A stretch of 64,000 bases of DNA, taken from the NCBI RefSeq assembly GCF_000517405.1, contig NZ_CP006568.1, positions 2,046,001-2,110,000 on the forward strand, in the 5' to 3' direction. Within the stretch, counting starts at the first letter, position 1; the number at the start of each line of letters is the position of its first letter. Positions 1-8,653 of the stretch are shown piece by piece. Below the pieces are notes generated by a model. It saw nothing but the letters and a program-made list of their open reading frames with translations, was not told the origin of the DNA and ran no database searches. The translations under genes were made by a program, and so were the position numbers. Source of the DNA: Candidatus Sodalis pierantonius str. SOPE (GTDB lineage: Bacteria; Pseudomonadota; Gammaproteobacteria; Enterobacterales; Enterobacteriaceae).

Positions 1-139
1 AGCAACGCCGCTTTCCTCACCCGCACGGTAAGGTTTTCACCCGCCGTTAGCGGCGGGATCTCCCCGCCGACGATGGTTTGGTCGTTTTCCAGCGTGTGGT
101 GGCTCTCAGCCGCGCTTCAGAACGGCCGATTTGTAGCGA
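1..139 (-). pseudogene. Unrecognised coding remnant flanking the Mu-like phage end
   Basis: On the minus strand one frame reads through most of this stretch as plausible protein (residues such as ENDQTIVGGEIPPLTAGE), but it stops close to the phage terminus at about 140. It is probably part of a chromosomal gene interrupted by the phage and continuing off the left edge. I do not recognise the family. The reading frame is the only evidence. Confidence 0.25.
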
Positions 140-220
140 TGCAAAATATTTTGGACTAATTTGCAAGCAATTCTGGACTCCTTTAAACCCTAAAAAGTGG
201 CCATTTTGGACAGTCCAGAA
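140..220. promoter_or_regulatory. Probable transposase-binding sites at the phage right end
   Basis: Four related octamers lie within 72 bp: ttttggac (149-156), ttctggac (171-178), ttttggac (204-211) and, inverted, gtccagaa (213-220). The last two form a near-palindrome with a 1-bp centre. The left end carries three gtccagaa copies. Clustered end sites of this kind are bound by the transposase of Mu-type phages; binding here is inferred from position and repetition. Confidence 0.6.
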
Positions 221-238
221 TTGTTTGCAAAAAGGAAA

Positions 239-994
239 TCAGGCGAAATTGCGAATGATCAACTCGCGTCTGCTATGAGGGTTGTTGCCTAATGAGTATT
301 TTAGGTCAACAACGTCGATATGAAGGTTTTTGAAGATGCTCCTCATTTCTGGGATATCATTAACTGAAATAACCATTCTTCCTGCTATCGAATGAGCCAG
401 GCTATCAATGATGCTGTATTGCTCCAGGCCAAACGCCACGCCATAGCCTTGAGTCTTCCAATAAGGTGGATCAAGGTAGAACAATGTATGTGGCCTATCA
501 TATTTTTCAATACAAGCCTGCCACCCAAGATGCTCTATGGTTGCCTGAGATAAACGCAGATGAGCCTGTGATAGCTGTTCTTCGATTCTTAGGAGGTTCA
601 ATGCCTGTGATCGCACAGCGGAAGTACCAAAGTTCTGCCCGCTCACTTTGCCACCAAATGTGAGTTGCTGAAGATAGTAAAACTGGGCGGCTCGCTGTAT
701 ATCGGTCAGCGTTTGTGGTGGTGTTTCTTTTAGCCAATCAAACAGCCGCCTACTGCTTAAAGCCCACTTAAACTGACGTATAAATTCCTCCAAATGGTAC
801 TTAACCACCCGATAGAGGTTTATCAAATCGCCATTGATATCGTTCAGCACTTCGACTGTGGATGGTTCCTTGCTGAAAAACAGCGCCGCTCCCCCACAGA
901 ATGGTTCAACGTAGCATTTGTGCTCAGGAAAGTACGATAGAAGACGTTTAGCCAGCCGCCGCTTTCCTCCCACCCAAGGTACGATTGGCGTACT
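239..994 (-). CDS. D12-class DNA N6-adenine methyltransferase, phage type
   Basis: Predicted to methylate adenine N6 in DNA, like phage Dam enzymes. The product of about 251 residues opens with the AdoMet-binding motif PWVGGKRRL, followed by FCGGAAL at about residues 34-40 and the catalytic DPPY motif (YLDPPYWKTQGYG) at about 170. I chose ATG 994 over ATG 1012 because it has a GAGG sequence about 10 bp upstream and places the PWxGGKR motif at the normal N-terminal position. The stop lies only about 20 bp from the phage end repeats. A terminal modification gene in a Mu-like phage suggests protection of phage DNA from host restriction, by analogy with mom. The reading frame is intact; the target site cannot be told from sequence. 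Confidence 0.8.
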   Translation of the reverse strand, partial: STPIVPWVGGKRRLAKRLLSYFPEHKCYVEPFCGGAALFFSKEPSTVEVLNDINGDLINLYRVVKYHLEEFIRQFKWALSSRRLFDWLKETPPQTLTDIQRAAQFYYLQQLTFGGKVSGQNFGTSAVRSQALNLLRIEEQLSQAHLRLSQATIEHLGWQACIEKYDRPHTLFYLDPPYWKTQGYGVAFGLEQYSIIDSLAHSIAGRMVISVNDIPEMRSIFKNLHIDVVDLKYSLGNNPHSRRELIIRNFA

Positions 995-1012
995 CATTAA
1001 TGCAATCCTCAT

Positions 1013-1341
1013 GCGTTACTATAATTTCCACCGATCAATAATCAGCAATTGATCGTCAAGATAATTATTATTGTAGTTGTAACTCGTAAATACTGACTGA
1101 GGCGTAGTGGCTGTAAGTAATAACACGGAAAGAGAAATATTTTAATTTAAAATCAAAAAGTTAACCTGTAATGGCTAAAGAGGTAATCCAGCATTGATTA
1201 ATCTATCGGCATAAATCTTAAGCTGGTAGTTCCCATAAACGAGTGTATTTAACAATGATGCAAAATACGTTAGGGTAAGGCTGCAGATGATCTGCAATGA
1301 ACCGATTTTTATTGTAATTAATTGAAATATATATGATTTTA
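1013..1341. other. AT-rich intergenic stretch, no gene seen
   Basis: About 330 bp of AT-rich DNA between the methylase and a divergent acyltransferase start. I see no convincing ORF or RNA gene. It presumably holds the promoters for both flanking genes. Confidence 0.5.
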
Positions 1342-1449
1342 ATGAAATACCGCGATGATATCGATGGCCTAAGGGCAATAGCCATCATTTTTGTGCTGGC
1401 TTTTTATGGTGGATTGACGGTTTTTCCATCAGGTTTTATCGGTGTGGAT
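1342..1449 (+). pseudogene. Acyltransferase-3 (OafA/YrhL type) N-terminal fragment
   Basis: Thirty-six codons remain, starting MKYRDDIDGLRAIAI, which is the hallmark N-terminus of membrane acyltransferase-3 proteins that O-acetylate surface polysaccharides; the reading continues as a first membrane helix and PSGFIGVD. The histidine usually found after the first helix (vFyHa) reads as Tyr here (AFYGG). The rest of the gene, normally 330-640 residues, is cut off by the IS903-like element at 1450 and is not found on the other side of the IS nest. It may be a phage-borne serotype-conversion gene, given its place inside the Mu-like end, or a chromosomal gene; this cannot be decided here. Confidence 0.6.
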
Positions 1450-1524
1450 GGCTTTGTTGAATAAATCGAACTTTTAGGTGACTGGCGGCTCTGATCACTA
1501 CATTCGTTTCAACATCAGGTCCCC

Positions 1525-2252
1525 ATGGCAAAGCAAAAGTTTAAAATCACCAACTGGCCCGCATATAACAATGCGCTCAGGCAGCGGGGGGACCTGACAG
1601 TATGGCTTGATGAGTCAGCCATTGCTGCATGGACTGAGAGTACACCACCTGAACATCGTGGCCGGCCGCTTCACTACACCGATATGGCCATTACCACGGT
1701 TCTGATGATAAAGCGCGTGTTTAACCTTTCGCTCCAGGCGTTACAGGGTTTCGTTGACTCGATTTTTAAACTGATGGGGCTGTCGCTGCGCTGCCCAGAT
1801 TACTCTCTGGTCAGCCGGCGAGCAAAAACCGTCGACATCAGCATAAAAACGCCAACCCGCGGCGAAATCTCACACCTGGTCATCGATGGCACCGGCCTGA
1901 AAGTCTTCGGCGAAGGCGAATGGAAAGTCAGGCAGCATGGGGCTGAGAGGCGCAGAGTATGGCGCAAGCTTCATCTGGCAGTAGATAGCGTGACACATGA
2001 AATTATCTGTGCCGATTTATCGCTAAGCGGTACGACAGATGCGCAGGCGCTGCCCGGGCTGATTAACCAAACCCACCGGAAAATCAGGGAAGCGTCGGCT
2101 GACAGTGCTTACGATACGCGTTACTGTCATGATGCTCTGCTGAGGAAAAAAATAAAGCCGCTTATCCCACCGCGAAGTGGTGCGCAATATTGGCCAGCTC
2201 GATACCATGAGCGTAACCATGCGGTGGCAAATCCAGCATCTGAGCGGCAATA
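1525..2252 (+). pseudogene. IS903-like transposase, copy A, broken
   Basis: Identical over most of its length to the 307-residue DDE transposases of the other copies (starts MAKQKFKITNWPAYNN; the first catalytic Asp is in VIDGTG). An extra C at about 2233 (aatccagc instead of aatcagc) shifts the frame near residue 237, and IS21 splits the gene just after. The last part of the gene, including the catalytic Glu region (SLAETAMFR in other copies), is missing. Confidence 0.9.
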
Positions 2253-2375
2253 TGCTGGTTCCGGTCACATCCGATCACTGATTCCGATTTCACCCGATCA
2301 CTAATTCTGATTTCATCCGATCACTGATTCCGGTCGCCCGATCAGCGATTCCGATTCTGTCCGATCGCTCATCTT
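2253..2375 (+). repeat. Multiple terminal repeats of the IS21 left end
   Basis: The sequence ccgatcactgattccgat recurs with small changes about five times (starting near 2269, 2293, 2318, 2338 and 2362). The right end (about 4728-4827) has matching inverted copies around gatcgga. IS21-family ends carry such multiple transposase-binding repeats. The same set recurs inverted at 36280-36402. Confidence 0.75.
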
Positions 2376-2420
2376 CTGTTCCGCCATACTCTGGAGACTT
2401 TTAGCTTCCGGGGGCATGGC

Positions 2421-3946
2421 ATGGCACGTAAAAAAAAGAAAGCGAGAACGGAAATGTGCATCTATATTAATGTATTACGTATGAAATTCGAGCAGCGTCG
2501 CTCGGCATAGGCTGTACTACCGTGCACGATATCCTCGGCCGATTCACGGTAGCTAACCTGGTCTGGCCATTGCCGGCGGAACTGTCCCCCGTCGACCTCG
2601 ACCGCCTGCTCTATCCCGGCAAATCCGGAAAAGTTATCAATACCTTACCCAGCTGGCTTGATATCGATACCGAGTTAAGCCGCAAGGGCATGACCAAGCA
2701 GCTGCTCTGGATGGAATATCAGTCCGCCGTGGGCGGTGATGCCCTCGGTTACTCACAGTTTTGTGCACTGTTCCGTGACTGGAAAAAGAAGCAGCGGCGT
2801 TCTATGCGCATGGAGCACAAGGCTGGCGAAAAGCTCTTCATCGACTTCTGTGGCCCCACCGTACCTATCGTCAACCCTGCGACCAGTAGCGTACGCCAGG
2901 TCGCTATCTTCGTCGCTGCCATGGGCGTGTCAGGCTATGCGTATATCGAAGCCTGCGAAGGCCAGGACATGGCATCGTGGCTCAACGCCAATAGCCGCTG
3001 TCTGCACTTCATGGGTGGGGTTCCGGAGCTGATGATACCTGATAATCTGCGCAGCGCTGTCAGCACCCCTGACCGCTATGAGTCGGTCATAAACCAGAGC
3101 TACCAGGCGCTGGCAAATCACTATGAGACAGTGGTGCTACCGGCGCGCCCGAGAAAACCGAAAGACAAGGCGAAGGCAGAATCAACTGTGCAGCTGGTAG
3201 AACGCTGGGTTTTGGCCCGGTTGCGTAAACGTAGGTTCTACTCGCTGGCCGAACTCAACCAGGTGATACGAGAACTCAATCATGAGTTGAATCTGCGCCC
3301 GATGCGTCATTACGGCGGACAAAGTCGCCTTGAACGCTTCGAGCAGCTGGACAAACCGGCTCTTGGGCCTCTACCGCCCACACAATGGGAATACAGTGAG
3401 TATCTCGTTGCCCGAGTGGGACCTGATTACCACATAGACTACGGCAAAAACTGGTACTCGGTGCCGCATCCGCTGGTTGGCGAGCGCGTTGACGTCATCG
3501 CCACCCAACGGCTGGTGCAAATCCACCATAAGGGCGTCTGCGTGGCTACGCACCCTCGCAGCGATAACGCCTATAGGCACACGACTCAGGCGGCGCACAT
3601 GCCGGCTAACCATAAGGGGCAGAGTCAGTGGACGCCGGAAAGGCTGTGCAGTTGGGCGCTGTCGGTGGGTGTGTGCACACTGAAAGTGGTCGAGTCCATC
3701 CAAAAGAGCAAAGCCCATCCGGAGCAGGCTTACCGCTCCGTGCTGGGGCTACTCAATCTGCAACGGCGCTATGAGACGACGCGACTGAAGAAGGCCTGCG
3801 CGCTGGCGTTGGAGAAAGGGTGCATTAACCGCTCTTTCATAGCCAACGTATTGAAACACGGTCGTGAAAGTGAGGTCACCCAGGACGGAGCCGGCGTATC
3901 AATGCTGGTTCACGAAAACCTCCGAGGTCCGGACAGTTATCACTAA
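2421..3946 (+). pseudogene. istA: IstA transposase, frameshifted by a 25-bp deletion
   Basis: IstA is the IS21 DDE transposase. The start MARKKKKARTEMC at 2421 is open for about 28 codons and then hits a stop near 2510. Compared with the second copy (36234 downward), 25 bp are missing between two cgctc repeats, after cgtcgctc. Downstream the frame is open to 3946 (HDILGRFTVANLVW onward), with the integrase-core segments KLFIDFCGPTVPIV and MGGVPELMIPDNLRSAV and a KDKAKAE segment. istB starts 12 bp after the stop. The deletion removes the middle of the N-terminal helix-turn-helix and should inactivate the protein. Confidence 0.9.
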
Positions 3947-3957
3947 GGAGAATAAAT

Positions 3958-4707
3958 ATGGATACACTGTTAATGGCTCTGCGAGAGCTGAAGTTGTCGG
4001 CAATGGTCCAGGCGTTGGAGACGCAACGCGAACTCCCGGGGAGTTATGGGGAGCTGGGGTTCGAGGAGCGGTTGTCGCTGATGGTAGAATCGGAAAATTT
4101 ACATAGAAAAAACAACCACATATGCCGTATTCGACGGCAATCGCAAATGCGCTTGCAGACAAAACCGGAAGATATCCGCTATATCCCTAGCCGAGGAGTG
4201 ACACCGGAACAGATGCGAGATCTGCTAGGGGGACAATATCTGAAATATCAGAAAAGCATACTCATCACGGGGCCGACAGGTACGGGCAAAACCTGGCTCA
4301 GTTGTGCGCTTAGTGAGCAGGCATGCCGGCAGCAATATAGCGTGCGTTACTGGCGAGTGGGTCGGTTGCTGGCCCATCTTCACCAGTGTCAGGTAGACGG
4401 GACCTATCTAAAACAGCTTAAGCAGTTAGAAAAAATAGAGTTACTGATCTTGGACGATGTGGGCCTAGAATCAATAAGTCCGATGCAGGCAACGATGCTG
4501 TTGGAGGTGATGGAAGATCGCTACGACAAAAGCAGCAGCATCCTGATCAGTCAACTGCCGGTGAAAAAATGGTATGGACTGATAGAAAACCCCACGACAG
4601 CTGACGCGTTACTCGATCGGTCAGTACACCCCAGCTATAGACTGGAACTTAAAGGCGAATCACTACGCAAAGAGCAAGGAGTAGCCAGCACAGGAAAAAT
4701 AGACTAA
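3958..4707 (+). CDS. istB: IstB helper ATPase of the IS21-family element
   Basis: This is the AAA+ ATPase that assists IstA in target selection and strand transfer. The 249-residue protein has Walker A GPTGTGKTW at about residue 101 and Walker B LLILDDVGLE at about 160, with the C-terminal SYRLELKGESLRK typical of IstB. The start follows an aaggag ribosome-binding site (about 3946) and lies 12 bp after istA. The frame is intact, so it could act in trans with an intact IstA elsewhere in the genome. Confidence 0.95.
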   Translation: MDTLLMALRELKLSAMVQALETQRELPGSYGELGFEERLSLMVESENLHRKNNHICRIRRQSQMRLQTKPEDIRYIPSRGVTPEQMRDLLGGQYLKYQKSILITGPTGTGKTWLSCALSEQACRQQYSVRYWRVGRLLAHLHQCQVDGTYLKQLKQLEKIELLILDDVGLESISPMQATMLLEVMEDRYDKSSSILISQLPVKKWYGLIENPTTADALLDRSVHPSYRLELKGESLRKEQGVASTGKID

Positions 4708-4855
4708 ACCCGAGTCAGAAGATGAGCGAACACGTGATCGAATATCACTGGAATGGGTGATCGGAAAATATCGGAATAACTGATCGGATGTCGCCGGAAC
4801 AGCTGATCGGATACGTCGGAATCTGCACAATAACGATACCTGGAAAAAGAAAGTA

Positions 4856-6171
4856 GACCCTGTACACGATTCTGTGTAAATGCCTTTTCTCAGAAGTGAC
4901 CGTCCAGGCGGTCACCGAACTCGATAATAAAGCGGCTCATTGCCATGCGCCAGTCCCTCAAAGGCATTGTCCATTTCTGTGAGGCCGCCTGTATCGCCAG
5001 CCACACCACCTTTTTCACTGTGTCGTCGGTCGGGAACACCTTGCGCTTTTTGATGGCATGCCGGATCACGCTGTTTAACGACTCGATAGCGTTGGTCGTG
5101 TAGATCACCTTGCGGATGTCCGTTGGGTAGGCAAAGAACGTGGCCAGATTGGCCCAGTTTGCCTGCCAGCTTCGACTTATTTGCGGGTAGCGGATGTCCC
5201 AGGCACTGGAGAACGCTTCCAGCGCCTGCAAGCCGGCTTCTTCCGTAGGGGCCTGATAGATAAGCTTTCAGGTCGCGGGTGACGGCCTTGTAGTCCTTCC
5301 AGGAGACGAACCGCAGGCTGTTACGCACCATATGCACGATACACAGCTGAAGCCGCGCCTCCGGATACACCGAGTTAATAACGTCAGGGAAACCTTTCAG
5401 CCCGTCTACGCAGGCGATAAGGATATCGTTCAGGCCGCGGTTTTTCAGCTCTGTCAGCACGTTCAGCCAGAACTTTGCGCCTTCATTTTCGGCCAGCCAC
5501 ATACCTAGCAACTCTTTCTGGCCTTCGATGTTGATGCCCAGCGCCAGGAACACAGATTTGTTGATGATGCGGCTGTCCTGCCGGACTTTTAGAACGATAC
5601 AGTCAAGATAAACAATGGGATAGACTGCATCCAGGGGCCGGTTTTGCCATTCGACAACCTGCTCCATGACCGCATCGGTGACCTTTGAGACCAGCGCCGG
5701 CGAGACATCGGCGTCATACAGCTCTTTGAACGCGGCGGCGATCTCGCGGGTGGTCATCCCTTTAGCGTACAACGATAAAATCTGGTTATCCATCCCGGTA
5801 ATCCGGGTCTGGTTCTTCTTCACCAGTTGCGGTTCAAAGGAACCGTCACGATCGCGCGGAGTACGCAGCGCCAGCGGGCCATCGCCAGTGGTAACGGTTT
5901 TTGTGGAATAGCCGTTGCGGGCGTTGGTCCCCGGTTTAGGCTGATTTTTATCGTAGCCGAGGTGATGGGTCATTTCGGCATTGAGAGCTGCTTCGACGCT
6001 GATTTTTTTCAGCAGCCGATCGAAGTAACTGAGATCTTCAGGGGTTTTGAGATTTTTGGCCAGTTCGTTAGCCAGAGCCTGCAACTGTTTTTCGTCCATA
6101 AATTAACCTGTTTTTGATGTTGGATTGAACATATCAAAATCAGGCAAATACACAAATTTCTAAACAGGCTC
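4856..6171 (-). mobile_element. IS256-family element, copy 1 (1316 bp), no target duplication
   Basis: The ends are gaccctgtacacgattctgtg (4856) and, inverted, gagcctgtttagaaattt (6171). IS256 elements usually make an 8-bp duplication, but here the flanks are agaaagta and accagcaa. The left flank is the IS903 remnant and the right flank is an rpiR-like gene whose C-terminal part is missing. The element therefore probably sits at a recombination or deletion junction. It is one base longer than the other copies because of an extra A in the transposase gene. Confidence 0.9.
4890..6099 (-). pseudogene. IS256 transposase, copy 1, frameshifted
   Basis: Otherwise the 402-residue mutator-type transposase seen in copies 3 and 4 (starts MDEKQLQALANELAKN; catalytic Asp residues in YLDCIVLK and ACVDGLKGF, Glu in TTNAIESLN). 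A one-base insertion (gataagctttc instead of gatagctttc, near 5265) splits it, separating the third catalytic residue from the first two. It is not expected to be active. Confidence 0.92.
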
Positions 6172-6913
6172 ACCAGCAACATGGCGCCGATTTTTGATTG
6201 CAGCGCGTCGGCGTTGAGCGGGCCTTCCGGTTTGGCGGCGACCAGCAACACGTCGGCCAATTCACATAGCGGACTGTGCAGCGTATTGCTCAGCACGATC
6301 ACTTTTGCCCGGTGCTCACGGGCGAGCTCTACCGCCGATAAAACATCGCGGGTAGATCCTGAACTGGAGATGGCAATGACCGCGTCTTCCGCGCCCAGGC
6401 TGACGGCGTTCATTGCTGCGCTGTGCATGTCATCAAAGGCATGGGCGGACTTACCCAGCCGCAGCAATTTATACTGCAGATAATTACCGATAATCGCACT
6501 GGCCGCCACGCCATAAATCTGCAGCGAACACAGAGTGTGCAGCATAACGGCGCCGTCCGCCAGCGCCTGGCGGTTAACCAATTTACCGGTATCCTGTAAC
6601 GCGTTAGCGGCCTCAACGATTAATCCCTGCACGTCATCTGTTGCCGCCGACGCCGGCTCATCTTGCTGACTTGCTTCCAGGGCCAGCGCCATTTTAAATT
6701 CGGCAAACCCCTTACAGCCCAACATGCGGCATAGACGCGTCACGCTCGCCTCGCTGGTTCCGCTTTGCTCTGCCAGCTCGGTAATGGTGAGTAGAGCACC
6801 CGTTGGGTATGCTCGAGCACGAACACGCCGAGCTTTTGCAGCGTCGGGCTGAAACTTTCCAAGCTATGCCGCAGGTAAAGCAGCAGATTCACCGGCGCCG
6901 AATGTTTATTCAC
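6172..6913 (-). pseudogene. RpiR-family regulator (HTH plus SIS domain), frameshifted and truncated
   Basis: Probable sugar-phosphate-responsive repressor of the adjacent PTS-nanE genes. A GTG start at 6913 follows an aaggag site by 6 bp. The HTH segment (LTITELAEQSGTSEASVTR) is followed by a SIS sugar-isomerase domain (AISSSGSTRDVLSAVELA). A frameshift near 6790 separates the first 40 residues from the rest. At 6171 IS256 copy 1 cuts the SIS domain, and its C-terminus is not present on the far side. In Vibrio, a NanR of this family controls sialate catabolism; that link is by analogy and by the neighbouring nanE. Confidence 0.8.
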
Positions 6914-6933
6914 AGCAGACTCCTTGTTGTAGG

Positions 6934-7988
6934 GGCTTTGTTGAATAAATCGAACTTTTAGGTGACTGGCGGCTCTGATCACTACATTCGTTTCAACATC
7001 AGGTCCCCATGGCAAAGCAAAAGTTTAAAATCACCAACTGGCCCGCATATAACAATGCGCTCAGGCAGCGGGGGGACCTGACAGTATGGCTTGATGAGTC
7101 AGCCATTGCTGCATGGACTGAGAGTACACCACCTGAACATCGTGGCCGGCCGCTTCACTACACCGATATGGCCATTACCACGGTTCTGATGATAAAGCGC
7201 GTGTTTAACCTTTCGCTCCGGGCGTTACAGGGTTTCGTTGACTCGATTTTTAAACTGATGGGGCTGTCGCTGCGCTGCCCAGATTACTCTCTGGTCAGCC
7301 GGCGAGCAAAAACCGTCGACATCAGCATAAAAACGCCAACCCGCGGCGAAATCTCACACCTGGTCATCGATGGCACCGGCCTGAAAATCTTCGGCGAAGG
7401 CGAATGGAAAGTCAGGCAGCATGGGGCTGAGAGGCGCAGAGTATGGCGCAAGCTTCATCTGGCAGTAGATAGCGCGACACATGAAATTATCTGTGCCGAT
7501 TTATCGCTAAGCGGTACGACAGATGCGCAGGCGCTGCCCGGGCTGATTAACCAAACCCACCGGAAAATCAGGGAAGCGTCGGCTGACAGTGCTTACGATA
7601 CGCGTTACTGTCATGATGCTCTGCTGAGGAAAAAAATAAAGCCGCTTATCCCACCGCGAAGTGGTGCGCAATATTGGCCAGCTCGATACCATGAGCGTAA
7701 CCATGCGGTGGCAAATCAGCATCTGAGCGGCAATAACGATACCTGGAAAAAGAAAGTAGGTTATCACCGGCGTTCACTGGCTGAAACGGCCATGTTCCGG
7801 TTTAAAATACTTCTGGGTGGTCATCTGAGTCTGCATGACTATGACGCGCAGGTAGGTGAGGCTATGGCAATGGTCAAAGCGCTTAACCGGATCACGTTGT
7901 TAGGAATGCCAAACAGCGTCCGCATCATGTAACAATCGCCCTGATAAGGAGGAAGTCGTCAAAAATTTCGGATTTATTCAACAAAGCG
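6934..7988 (+). mobile_element. IS903-like element, copy B (1055 bp), no target duplication
   Basis: Left end ggctttgttgaataaatc at 6934, right end tttattcaacaaagcg ending at 7988. IS903 makes 9-bp duplications, but the flanks here are tgttgtagg and gtaaatggt. The left flank is the start region of the rpiR-like gene and the right flank is already inside the PTS gene. The intergenic promoter region and the first PTS codons seem to have been lost together with one half of the duplication. Confidence 0.92.
7009..7932 (+). CDS. IS903-like transposase, copy B (307 aa)
   Basis: Full-length IS5-family DDE transposase of the IS903 group, 307 residues as in IS903. The catalytic triad is recognisable as D in VIDGTG, D in ADSAYDTR and E in RRSLAETAMFR. 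It differs from the other copies by a few residues (LKIFG, DSATHE, FKILLGG). The frame is intact, so it may be active. Confidence 0.95.
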   Translation: MAKQKFKITNWPAYNNALRQRGDLTVWLDESAIAAWTESTPPEHRGRPLHYTDMAITTVLMIKRVFNLSLRALQGFVDSIFKLMGLSLRCPDYSLVSRRAKTVDISIKTPTRGEISHLVIDGTGLKIFGEGEWKVRQHGAERRRVWRKLHLAVDSATHEIICADLSLSGTTDAQALPGLINQTHRKIREASADSAYDTRYCHDALLRKKIKPLIPPRSGAQYWPARYHERNHAVANQHLSGNNDTWKKKVGYHRRSLAETAMFRFKILLGGHLSLHDYDAQVGEAMAMVKALNRITLLGMPNSVRIM

Positions 7989-8653
7989 GTAAATGGTTTG
8001 AAAAAGCCCAGAGATTTGGCAAATCCTTTATGTTGCCCATTGCCGTTCTGCCGGCGGCGGATTTGTTGCTGGGTATTGGAGGCGCATTATCCAATGTGAA
8101 TACGGTTGCCGCCTACCCCTTTTTGAATATTCCCTGGCTTCAGGATCTGTTTACCGTGCTGGCGGGTGCCGGCACCATTGTCTTTGCTAACTTGGCGGTA
8201 CTCTTTGCCGTTGGGGTGGCGGTGGGGCTGGCGAAGACGGATAAGGGGACGGCCGGCATGGCAGCGCTGCTGGCCTAATTGGTGATGAATGCTACGATTA
8301 ATGCCCTATTGCAGATAAGCGGCAAGCTGGCGGTCAGTAATCCCGGCGCTCACGGTCAGGGGATGGCGCTGGGGATCCAGACGCTGGAGACGGGCGTATT
8401 CGGCGGGGTAGTCATCGGTCTGGTGTCTTATTGGCTGCTTAACCGTTACAACAAGATTGTGCTGCCGCAATTTCTCGGCTTTTTCGGCGGCTCGCGCTTT
8501 GTGCCGATCGTTTGTTCATTCGCCGCGATTATTGTTGGCGCGGTGATGGTTGTCGTGTGGCCCTGGTTTCAGAAAATTATTTTCAGTCTCAGCGGTCTGG
8601 TGGACGCAACCGGCTATCTGGGGACCTTTATCTATGGTTTTGTACTGCGGATG

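Larger units (their letters stand above)
140..1449. mobile_element. Right-terminal fragment of a Mu-like (transposable) prophage
   Basis: The stretch begins at TG (140-141), the usual Mu-type terminal dinucleotide. Clustered GTCCAGAA/TTCTGGAC-type octamers follow, and the same octamer is clustered at the other Mu-like end (42966-43098). A DNA methyltransferase gene sits directly beside the terminus, the place where Mu carries its DNA-modification gene mom. The phage interior lies to the right and is cut at 1450 by an IS903-like element. The exact terminal base and the phage origin of everything up to 1449 are inference. Confidence 0.55.
2253..4827 (+). mobile_element. Complete IS21-family element (2575 bp)
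   Basis: The ends are TGCTGGTTCCGGTCACATCC at 2253 and, inverted, TGCAGATTCCGACGTATCC from 4827. They are related, and both are followed by further CCGATCA-type repeats. A 5-bp duplication, caata, flanks the element (2248-2252 and 4828-4832), which is typical of the family. It carries istA and istB in the usual order. Because istA has a 25-bp deletion, this copy is probably not autonomous. Confidence 0.93.
1450..4855 (+). mobile_element. IS903-like element, copy A, interrupted by IS21 and truncated by IS256
   Basis: The left inverted repeat ggctttgttgaataaatc begins at 1450. The element is continuous to 2252, is split by the IS21-family element at 2253-4827, and resumes at 4828 with the duplicated caata followed by about 23 bp (to 4855). 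There it is cut by IS256 copy 1. The right third of the element is absent. The order of events read from nesting is IS903-like first, IS21 into it, then IS256-associated loss of the right part. Confidence 0.85.

Noticed and set aside
1175..1378. 67-codon minus-strand ORF in the gap before the acyltransferase
   Set aside because: It overlaps the acyltransferase start on the other strand and shows no domain or ribosome-binding site.
2253..2375. Regular repeats of about 18-24 bp that look like a short CRISPR array
   Set aside because: They are the multiple terminal repeats of an IS21-family element: inverted partners lie at the other end, and the same set recurs at 36280-36402 with the second IS21 copy.
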